Source: Pseudomonadota bacterium
Lineage (GTDB): Bacteria; Desulfobacterota; Desulfobacteria; Desulfobacterales; Desulfobacteraceae
DNA: 12,058 bases
Reading direction: 5' to 3'
Assembly: GCA_018816605.1 (NCBI GenBank)
Contig: JAHIVS010000364.1
Location: forward strand, 1-12,058
Under the pieces are notes generated by a model, which saw only the letters and a program-made list of their open reading frames with translations, did no database searches and was not told where the DNA came from. Positions 1-6,290 of this stretch are shown piece by piece. Within the stretch, counting starts at the first letter, position 1; each line of letters opens with the position of its first letter. The translations under genes were made by a program, and so were the position numbers.

Positions 1-1005
1 ATTGTTTTCCAGATCCGCCACCATGGACTTGATCTCCTTGGACTTGTTCTTGAGCTTGGTGATGGTGGTATTTTTGGGAAAGGTGGTACCGGCCTTTTCA
101 ATAATTTCATCAATCTTATCCGAAATGCGGATGATGTTTTCCCCCACCCGCTTTTTCACCGAGATATTGATGGAATCCACCCCGTTGAGCCGGGACCGCG
201 AGGTCTCCTCCTTGATGCCGTCCACCACAGTGGCCACATCCTTCAGATAGATGGGGGAGCCTTCGTGGGTGGCCACCACGAGAGACAGGATCTCTTCAGG
301 GGTTTCAAATTCACCCGGCACCTTGAGTTGATATCGGCCGTCCCCCAGGGTGATGGCCCCGCCCGAGGTGTTCTGGTTCTCACTGACCACACTCTGCTGG
401 AGGGCTGTGATGGGGATCTTGTAATAGGCCAGCTTGTCCGTATCCACTTCCACCCGGATTTCCCGTTCCTGGCCCCCGGTGATGACCGCCTCCAGCACGC
501 CCGGCACCGCTTCAATATCGTCTTTCAGGTCATCGGCAATTTTTTTAAGGGTTTTCGGACCGCAGTCTCCGGCCAGGGAATAGACCACAATGGGCATTTC
601 CGAAATATTGACCTCGTAAACGGACGGATCATTTTCAAGGTCCGTTGGCAGATCGTTTTTGGCCTCGTCCACCTTGTCCTTGACCTTGCCCAGCACCTCA
701 TTGATATCCGTGCCGGGCAAAAATTCGATGTTGATCTGGGACAGGCCCTGGGAACTGACGGAACTTATGTTTTTTACCTTGTCCAGGCCTTTGAGTTTTT
801 TTTCAATTTTAATGGTGATGGCGGTCTCTATATCCGATGCAGATACACCCCGGTATTCCGTCCGGACAAAGACATAGGGAATGGTAATGTCCGGATCACT
901 CTCCCGGGGCAGCACTTTATAGGAGTACAGGCCGATGCCGATGATGATAAAGGCCAGAACCAGGACGCTGATTCTGTTTTTAATGGCCGCATCCGAAACA
1001 ATCAT
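1..1005 (-). CDS. RND (HAE1/AcrB-like) efflux pump inner-membrane protein, N-terminal part
   Basis: This is the first 335 codons of an RND-superfamily inner-membrane transporter; the rest lies beyond the left edge. The family exports drugs, lipophilic compounds or metabolites across the envelope using the proton gradient, with a fusion protein and an outer-membrane channel. Visible: a short cytoplasmic start, the first membrane helix (about residues 11-28), the family hallmark LPRESDPDI (32-40), then periplasmic porter sequence rich in beta-alpha-beta elements, including LNGVDSINISVKKRVGENI (273-291), which resembles the usual end of the PN1 region. The start ATG overlaps the stop of the fusion-protein gene (shared ATGA), implying translational coupling in one operon. 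Full-length members have about 1000-1050 residues, so roughly two thirds is missing. Substrate cannot be read from this part. No frameshift is seen in the visible part. Confidence 0.93.
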   Translation of the reverse strand, partial: MIVSDAAIKNRISVLVLAFIIIGIGLYSYKVLPRESDPDITIPYVFVRTEYRGVSASDIETAITIKIEKKLKGLDKVKNISSVSSQGLSQINIEFLPGTDINEVLGKVKDKVDEAKNDLPTDLENDPSVYEVNISEMPIVVYSLAGDCGPKTLKKIADDLKDDIEAVPGVLEAVITGGQEREIRVEVDTDKLAYYKIPITALQQSVVSENQNTSGGAITLGDGRYQLKVPGEFETPEEILSLVVATHEGSPIYLKDVATVVDGIKEETSRSRLNGVDSINISVKKRVGENIIRISDKIDEIIEKAGTTFPKNTTITKLKNKSKEIKSMVADLENN

Positions 1006-2156
1006 TGGGTCAGTTCCTCCATTTTCCGGATGGTTCGGGTGACATGGACGGTTTCACCGTCTTCAATGATCTTATGGCCCACCACCACGACCTTTTCACC
1101 CGGGAACAACCCTTCGGGGATCTGGGTTTTCCAGCCGTCCAGGAACCCCGTTGTCACGGGCCTGAACTGGACCACGTTCTGCTTTTCCACAAAGACACCG
1201 GTCTGCTTGTTCACAGTGACCAGGGCATATATGGGGACGGCAAGTCCTTGGGAGTCCTGTTTTTTGATGATGGACACCCGGGCAAACATTCCCGGCAGAA
1301 TCTGAAAATCCGGATTGTCCACGGCAATTTCAAGATTATACAGGCGGGCCATGGAATCGGTGGTTTTAAACAGGTAGTGATGTTCGCCGGTATAGCGTTT
1401 TCCGTCCAGTGCGTCAATGGTCATGTCAAAGCTTGAAAGTTTGCGCACAGCGGCCACATCGGATTCGGGTATGCCCACTTCTATTTTAAGGCGGTCCATC
1501 TGGAGAATGGTGGCAACCGGGTCCCCAACACCTAAAAAATTGCCGTTTTCAATATAAACCCGGTCCACCACCCCTTCCATGGGAGATCGGATGGTGCACC
1601 GGTTCAGGTTCAACTCAGCCGTATCCATGGCAGCCTTCAGGGTTTTAACCCCGGAAACTGCATCATCCAGCTGGGACTGGGTGACAAATTGTTTTTCTGA
1701 AAGGGCCTTGAACCGTTTTTCAGTGATTATGGCTGTTTCATAAGAAGCCTTGGCAGAATCAAAATTGTTCTGATATTCCTGCTTGTCGATCACAGCCAGG
1801 ATGTCCCCTTTTTTTACCCGGATTCCCTGGTCGATTTTTTTGTCCACGATTTTTCCCTTAACCTCGGCGGCCACCGTCAAGGAAATCCAGGGCTTTGCCA
1901 CACCGGGTAGGCTGATTTTTTCCATGACCAGATCCGGGAGAACCTCCATGGTGATGACATTGGTCGCAGCTTTTGCCTTCTTCATCTGGTGGGTTTGCTC
2001 GTAGGCAAGATCTTCCTTCTGGGCTGCAATCTTTTTGTTGAGGGGGAAAATCACCAGGGCAATCACCAATATCACGGTGATCATGGGGATGCTGCGCCAG
2101 ACAAAGCGCATGAAGGATCGGATAATTTTTTTTTGCCGGGTGTCTTTGGATTCCAT
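1002..2156 (-). CDS. RND efflux periplasmic adaptor (membrane fusion protein, HlyD/AcrA type)
   Basis: This 384-residue adaptor links the RND pump encoded directly downstream to an outer-membrane channel. An uncleaved N-terminal membrane helix (about 22-38) anchors it, with the rest periplasmic. Order of parts: first lipoyl half with AAEVKGKIVDKKIDQGIRVKKGD (key residues E98, G101, G111, V114, G117) at about 96-118; a helical hairpin (about 128-185, with the typical FVTQSQLDDA at 157-166); second lipoyl half with IRSPMEGVVDRVYIENGNF (189-207); a beta-barrel (about 223-300, including LPGMFARVSI at 287-296); and a membrane-proximal domain to about 372. The start is supported by AAGGAA seven bases upstream. 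Its stop overlaps the pump start. No outer-membrane channel gene is in view; it may lie past the left edge or elsewhere. Length is normal for the family. Confidence 0.92.
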   Translation of the reverse strand: MESKDTRQKKIIRSFMRFVWRSIPMITVILVIALVIFPLNKKIAAQKEDLAYEQTHQMKKAKAATNVITMEVLPDLVMEKISLPGVAKPWISLTVAAEVKGKIVDKKIDQGIRVKKGDILAVIDKQEYQNNFDSAKASYETAIITEKRFKALSEKQFVTQSQLDDAVSGVKTLKAAMDTAELNLNRCTIRSPMEGVVDRVYIENGNFLGVGDPVATILQMDRLKIEVGIPESDVAAVRKLSSFDMTIDALDGKRYTGEHHYLFKTTDSMARLYNLEIAVDNPDFQILPGMFARVSIIKKQDSQGLAVPIYALVTVNKQTGVFVEKQNVVQFRPVTTGFLDGWKTQIPEGLFPGEKVVVVGHKIIEDGETVHVTRTIRKMEELTQ

Positions 2157-2169
2157 GAACTATTTCCTT

Positions 2170-2198
2170 AATATATAATATATTGAACCCCATTACAA
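2170..2198 (-). promoter_or_regulatory. AT-rich promoter region of the RND operon
   Basis: Reading toward the fusion-protein gene, TTGTAA (2198-2193) is followed after 17 bases by TATATT (2175-2170) in a very AT-rich tract. Because that -10 would start transcription inside the ribosome binding site (2169-2164), the real -10 is probably the TATATT about seven bases upstream (2182-2177), whose -35 is unclear. The region as a whole is the best promoter candidate; the exact boxes are uncertain. Confidence 0.3.
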
Positions 2199-2351
2199 TA
2201 ATGTCAGTCCGTCTTATTTCAAGGTTTTTTTTTGTGCGTTCTTTGTCACACCGCTGGATGAAGCAGATTAATCACCGATGCTATAATACCTGCTTGCCAT
2301 TGTATAGGAGGAAATTGTAAAAAAGTGTTGAGCAGAGAAGGGGGGAGTGGT

Positions 2352-2388
2352 CAGGACCGGAAAGAGAAAGAGCCCTCCTCCGGTCCTG
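2352..2388 (-). terminator. Strong CCGG-core hairpin 3' of the acyl-CoA ligase gene
   Basis: A perfect 10-bp inverted repeat, CAGGACCGGA (2352-2361) with TCCGGTCCTG (2379-2388), encloses a 17-base loop that is purine-rich on the plus strand. It starts 36 bases after the ligase stop codon. No run of T follows on the minus strand, so it is not a textbook intrinsic terminator. A 3'-end stabilising or attenuating hairpin is the likely role. Similar hairpins follow two other genes in the window. Confidence 0.5.
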
Positions 2389-2424
2389 CTTTAAAACAAT
2401 AAATATTTGAATAAAAGGTCCCGG

Positions 2425-4065
2425 TTAATTGTATTCCGCCCGGATATCCTTTTTACTGATTTTACCCACACTGGTTTTGGGGATGGTGGCGGTTAAGATG
2501 ATTTTTGAGGGAACCCCGTACTTGGGGATCTGGCCCTTTTCCACAAAGGTCATACAAAACGCCTGGATATCGGCTTCAGATACCTTTTCCGGGTACCCGT
2601 CCCTGAGCACCACCAGGGCCAGGGGGCGTTCCCCCCATTTTTCGTCAGGGATGCCCACCACGGCCACCTCGTTAACGGCCGGATGCTGGCTGATGATGTC
2701 CTCCAGCTCCAGGGAGGAGATCCATTCTCCGCCTGTTTTGATCACATCCTTGAGCCGGTCGGTTATCTTTAAATAGCCTTCCCCGTCAATAACCCCGATG
2801 TCGCCGGTGTGGAGCCAGCCGTTGGCCCAGAGCTCCCGGCTTTTTTCTTCGGATTTGGTATACCCCTGGGCAAGCCAGGGTGAGCGCGCCACCACCTCGC
2901 CTGCCGTCTTGCCGTCATGGGCAAGGGGGACGCCCTTCAGATCCACTATTTCCAGTTGGACGAAGGGTACGGGAAGCCCTGTTTTACAGCGGATTTCGAT
3001 TTGTTCGTCCTCCCCCCATTCCAGCATATGGGGCTTAAGGTTGGCCAGGGTGAGCAAAGGGCAGGTTTCAGACATGCCGTATCCGGTGTAAAGGTTGATC
3101 CCGAATTCCATGGCCTGCTTGCAAAGGCCCTTGGAAAGGGCGGATCCGCCGATGATAACCTTCCAGCCGGACAGATCCAGGTTTTTGATGGCAGGACTGT
3201 TCACCAGCATGTTCATGATGGTGGGAACACAATGGGAATAGGTGACCTTTTCTTTGACAATGAGATTGAGCAGCATTTCCGGTTCGTACCGGCCCGGATA
3301 GACCTGCTTGGCCCCCAGAAGGGTCATCAGGTAGGGCATGCCCCAGGCATGGACGTGGAACATGGGGGTGATGGGCATATAGACATCGGCCGAGGAGATA
3401 GTGGCCTGGGAGGCATAGGCGCAAAGACCTGCCATGGCCCCATAGGTGTGCAGGACGATCTGGCGGTGGGAAAAGAAGACCCCCTTGGGCAGGCCGGTGG
3501 TTCCGGTGGTGTAAAAAGTGGTGGCCGTGGTGTTCTCATCAAAATCAGGGAAGTCATACGCGCACGGGGTATCGGACATCAGGGCTTCGTATTCGCCGGA
3601 AAAGGACAGGCCGGCGGCCGGGATTTCCCTGGTATCTGACAGCAGAATGACCTGTTTTACGGTTTCGAACCGGGTCTGGACCGATGCCAGCAGGGGAACA
3701 AACTCTTCATTGACCAGGATCACGTCGTCTTCTGCGTGGTTGATGGTGTAGATGAGCTGGTCCGGGGTCAGGCGGATGTTGATGGTATGCAGGACCGCCC
3801 CCATCATGGGGATGGCAAAAAAACATTCCAGATACCGGTGGGAATCCCAGTCCATGACTGCCACGGTATCGCCGGGTTTGACACCTTGTTTTTCCAGCAT
3901 GGCTGCCAGCTGTTTTACCCGCTGGCCAAAGGTTTTATAAGTGTAGCGGAAGCACTCCCTGTAGACAATCTCCTGGTCGGGGGAATACATCAATGGCGTA
4001 TCCAGAAGGTGTTTGATGAGCAGGGGGGTGTTGTAAGCACTTGGAGTGATGGGGGCGGTTGTCAT
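2425..4065 (-). CDS. AMP-forming acyl-CoA ligase, AlkK-like medium-chain type
   Basis: This cytosolic ANL-superfamily enzyme activates a carboxylic acid with ATP to an acyl-AMP, then to acyl-CoA plus AMP. Its 546 residues match the size of AlkK-type medium-chain acyl-CoA ligases, and all core motifs are present: phosphate-binding loop YTTGTTGLPKG (185-195), YGMSETCP (329-336), the hinge-side GWLHTGDIG (416-424), DRLKDVIKTGGEWIS (436-450) and the C-terminal PKTSVGKISKK (529-539), with K535 as expected catalytic lysine. The active site therefore looks intact. AAGGAGAGGAA directly precedes the chosen ATG. The permease gene ends 48 bases upstream on the same strand, so the two are likely cotranscribed, suggesting that the imported acid is the ligase substrate. 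Chain length or aromatic preference cannot be fixed from sequence; medium-chain fatty acid is the family-based guess, and a branched or aromatic acid is possible. Confidence 0.9.
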   Translation of the reverse strand: MTTAPITPSAYNTPLLIKHLLDTPLMYSPDQEIVYRECFRYTYKTFGQRVKQLAAMLEKQGVKPGDTVAVMDWDSHRYLECFFAIPMMGAVLHTINIRLTPDQLIYTINHAEDDVILVNEEFVPLLASVQTRFETVKQVILLSDTREIPAAGLSFSGEYEALMSDTPCAYDFPDFDENTTATTFYTTGTTGLPKGVFFSHRQIVLHTYGAMAGLCAYASQATISSADVYMPITPMFHVHAWGMPYLMTLLGAKQVYPGRYEPEMLLNLIVKEKVTYSHCVPTIMNMLVNSPAIKNLDLSGWKVIIGGSALSKGLCKQAMEFGINLYTGYGMSETCPLLTLANLKPHMLEWGEDEQIEIRCKTGLPVPFVQLEIVDLKGVPLAHDGKTAGEVVARSPWLAQGYTKSEEKSRELWANGWLHTGDIGVIDGEGYLKITDRLKDVIKTGGEWISSLELEDIISQHPAVNEVAVVGIPDEKWGERPLALVVLRDGYPEKVSEADIQAFCMTFVEKGQIPKYGVPSKIILTATIPKTSVGKISKKDIRAEYN

Positions 4066-4113
4066 TTCCTCTCCTTTTTTTGTTGGTTTTAGGGCGGTTT
4101 AATTCATTTAGGG

Positions 4114-5472
4114 TTACAATTCTTCGGTTTGGGGCCCCATGACAAACCCGGGTATTTTCCGGGCCAGCAGGAGAAGATACAGGCCGATGCCGACCCCCAT
4201 GCCCCAGGCAGGACCGAATTTGGCGATGACCATGCCCACAAAAAAGGCATACCCCTGGGCAGCCGGGGTTTTGACCATGGAAATGGCCACATAGGCGCAG
4301 GCAAATCCGGTGAGGATGAGGGTAATGGACAGGGCCACGGCCAGAAGCGGTTTCATGAAGGTGACCACCGGGACCAGAAAAATCAGAACAAAGGCAGGCC
4401 AATACCAGTTGAATGTGCCTGAAAAAATAGAGTCCATATTTTTCCGTCCGGATTTGTAGCGCTCGGTTAAAAACACATGGACACCGGTCCAGATGGGTCC
4501 GTGGAGGGGGATAAACGGACCGGCCGTCAGCAGATGGCCCATGTTCCGGATAAAGAGAATGACATGGCTCCGGGTATTGTCCATTTGAATTTTTTCGTCG
4601 GTTCTTATTTTTCCGGCCTGTTCCAGAAGGGTATTGCCAAGGACCAGGTCACCGAAGATAAAGATATAGATCATCAGGGCCAGGGGAAAGGCTTTGAAAT
4701 AGACGTCCATGTCAGGCCATCCCACGAAAAAGGGGGAGACCGCTTGTATATAGGCTCCGATCTGGGGAATGTGCCAGCCCATTTGGATATCAAAGGCAAG
4801 TTCTCCGGAAAGGGGGCCCACAATGGCGGCCACTAAAAAGCCCACCAGCAGGGCCATGGAGCCAACAAGGTTCAGGACGCGGTTGTTCTGTCTTGCCCGG
4901 GTGAACCAGACGGAAAACATAAGCAGAAAGACCACGGCCCATACAAAGGGAAGGGTGATGGGCATTTTGTCCAGACGGCTGAATTCGGTATTAAAGGCGG
5001 CAATGGATCCGCCAAAGATAATGGCGGCCCGGAGCTCTGCGGGCACCCATTGAAAAAAGCGGTTGCCCAGGCCGGTGACAGCGAAAAAAAGGAAGATGAC
5101 CGATATGCAGACGGTCACCGCCACCATGGCCTGGATGGCCGGCACCCCGGCTTCATAGGTTCCTAAAAATGCCATGACCAGGGGAAGGGCCGGGGTGATC
5201 CAGCCCGGAGCATAGGGTTCTCCGCAGATCACCGTGGGCACAACCCACAGCCAGAACAGCTGGATCAGGACCACGGCCCAGGCCACTTCAAAGGGAACCT
5301 GGAAAAATTTCATGGTCAGGGCGGCCACCACACCGCCGGTGGCCGTGGTCAGCAATCCGCCCTGGATAATTTCAGGCAGGGAAAAGTTCACATGGATCCC
5401 GGGAATGCGGGTGGTAAATTTCCCCCAGCCAATACCCGGCTGGGAGGCGCCGTCTTCTCTTTTCATGAACAT
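4114..5472 (-). CDS. Polytopic permease, UraA/SulP-fold-like, candidate organic-acid transporter
   Basis: This 452-residue, very hydrophobic protein has about 12-14 membrane helices and no signal peptide. Features that recall the nucleobase/SulP (UraA-fold) superfamily are the short break GEPYAPGWITPALPLV (84-99) between early helices, WVPAELRAAIIFGGSIAAF (142-160), and an acidic residue in FIFGDLVLGNTLLEQ (271-285) where UraA-type carriers hold a substrate-contacting acid. A second Gly-rich half repeat may be AGPFIPLHGPIWTGV (317-331). These alignments are by eye, so the family call is tentative, and neither a classical uracil/xanthine nor a sulfate signature (no STAS domain) is present. AAGGAG seven bases before the ATG supports the start; a second ATG two codons in is less well spaced. 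Its position before an acyl-CoA ligase and beside a sensor-regulator pair suggests carboxylate uptake, which is inferred. Confidence 0.72.
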   Translation of the reverse strand: MFMKREDGASQPGIGWGKFTTRIPGIHVNFSLPEIIQGGLLTTATGGVVAALTMKFFQVPFEVAWAVVLIQLFWLWVVPTVICGEPYAPGWITPALPLVMAFLGTYEAGVPAIQAMVAVTVCISVIFLFFAVTGLGNRFFQWVPAELRAAIIFGGSIAAFNTEFSRLDKMPITLPFVWAVVFLLMFSVWFTRARQNNRVLNLVGSMALLVGFLVAAIVGPLSGELAFDIQMGWHIPQIGAYIQAVSPFFVGWPDMDVYFKAFPLALMIYIFIFGDLVLGNTLLEQAGKIRTDEKIQMDNTRSHVILFIRNMGHLLTAGPFIPLHGPIWTGVHVFLTERYKSGRKNMDSIFSGTFNWYWPAFVLIFLVPVVTFMKPLLAVALSITLILTGFACAYVAISMVKTPAAQGYAFFVGMVIAKFGPAWGMGVGIGLYLLLLARKIPGFVMGPQTEEL

Positions 5473-5589
5473 TGTTTTCTCCTTTGTTGGGGTGAATGGA
5501 TAAAGACCTGTTTTAAGTCATAGGTCATTTGAGCAAAGGGAAAAATAGGCAGGTTCCCCATAAAGGGGTGTGGAAAAATCTTAATTTCT

Positions 5590-5608
5590 TGTAGGTGGGT
5601 TTCCTACA
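5590..5608. promoter_or_regulatory. TGTAGG-N7-CCTACA palindrome, candidate response-regulator operator
   Basis: TGTAGG (5590-5595) and CCTACA (5603-5608) form a perfect inverted repeat around seven bases, with outer TTG/CAA extended by two bases on one side. It sits about 127 bases upstream of the permease start and just after the response-regulator gene. NarL/LuxR-type regulators such as GacA and EvgA bind TGTA-type inverted half-sites of similar size, so this is a good candidate site for the neighbouring regulator. The same bases could form a weak hairpin followed by ATTTTT on the minus strand and act as terminator for the regulator gene. Confidence 0.5.
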
Positions 5609-5627
5609 CAAGGCTTTTTCAGGCAGG

Positions 5628-6290
5628 TTATTTGAAAACCCCGGTCTCCACCCAGATCACGGCATGGCGGACCAGTTCACTGGCATTGTTCAGGTTTAAC
5701 TTCTCCTTGATCCGTTCCCGGTAGGTGCCGATGGTTTTGATACTGATGTTGAGCTGGTTGGCGATTTGTTTGGAAGACAGCCCCTGTCCGATGAGCTGGA
5801 AGATTTCAAGCTCCCGGTCCGTGATTCTGCTTAAAGGGGATTTATGGATAAGGTCCGGTTGTTTCTGGAAGGAGTTGAGGATACGGCTCATGATCCTGGG
5901 GCTGACATGGATATGGCCGTCCATGATTCTGCGGATGGCCGTTACAACGGATTCAGAGGCTTCCTGCTTCATGATATACCCCTTGGCCCCGGCCATGATA
6001 CACCGTTCCGCATGCAGTGCTTCATCGTGCATGGACAGCACCAGGGAGGCGGTCGGCTTGTGGTGTGCACAAATTTCTCTGACCAGATCCATGCCGTTGC
6101 TCTCTTTTAATGACAGGTCCACAATCACCAGATCCGGTCTGTGGACCCCTATAAGATCCAGGGCATGGCCCACCTCTTCGGCATGCCCGCAGACACACAT
6201 GTCCGGTTCATGCTCGATCATCTCTTCCATGCCCATCCTGAAAATGGGGTGGTCTTCCACGATCAGAATTTTTAAACTGTTTTTTCCCAT
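5628..6290 (-). CDS. Response regulator, NarL/FixJ type (REC plus LuxR-type HTH)
   Basis: This 220-residue cytoplasmic transcription factor is the partner of the histidine kinase encoded immediately upstream, which it overlaps by 19 bases. The receiver domain (about 5-123) has the acidic pair E12-D13, the phospho-accepting D58 in LVIVDLS, S86 and K108 in GYIMK. The DNA-binding domain (about 153-218) carries SRITDRELEIFQLIGQGLSS (154-173), followed by KQIANQLNISIKTIGTYR (174-191), the normal GerE/LuxR helix-turn-helix. All catalytic residues are present and length is normal. No good ribosome binding site precedes its ATG, which fits translational coupling to the kinase. The likely target is the divergently placed palindrome just beyond its own stop, upstream of the permease-ligase unit; both units are transcribed on the same strand. 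Confidence 0.93.
   Translation of the reverse strand: MGKNSLKILIVEDHPIFRMGMEEMIEHEPDMCVCGHAEEVGHALDLIGVHRPDLVIVDLSLKESNGMDLVREICAHHKPTASLVLSMHDEALHAERCIMAGAKGYIMKQEASESVVTAIRRIMDGHIHVSPRIMSRILNSFQKQPDLIHKSPLSRITDRELEIFQLIGQGLSSKQIANQLNISIKTIGTYRERIKEKLNLNNASELVRHAVIWVETGVFK

Noticed and set aside
265..1305. Long plus-strand ORF of 346 codons opposite the RND genes
   Set aside because: It lies antisense to the pump and fusion-protein genes, which have clear family motifs; its product has no recognisable domain and is a codon-bias shadow.
2325..2402. Tiny plus-strand ORF (GTG start, 25 residues) with TATAAT at 2282 and AGGAGG at 2306
   Set aside because: The spacing from AGGAGG to the GTG is long, no good -35 is seen, the peptide is low-complexity and it runs through the hairpin that follows the ligase gene.
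2917..3639. Plus-strand ORF of 240 codons opposite the acyl-CoA ligase
   Set aside because: It is a Gly/His-rich shadow of the ligase coding strand, without a start signal or family resemblance.
5547..5629. Nine-base direct repeat AGGCAGGTT at 5547-5555 and 5621-5629 flanking the permease promoter region
   Set aside because: It is short, the second copy runs into the end of the regulator gene, and there is no further copy or known binding pattern.
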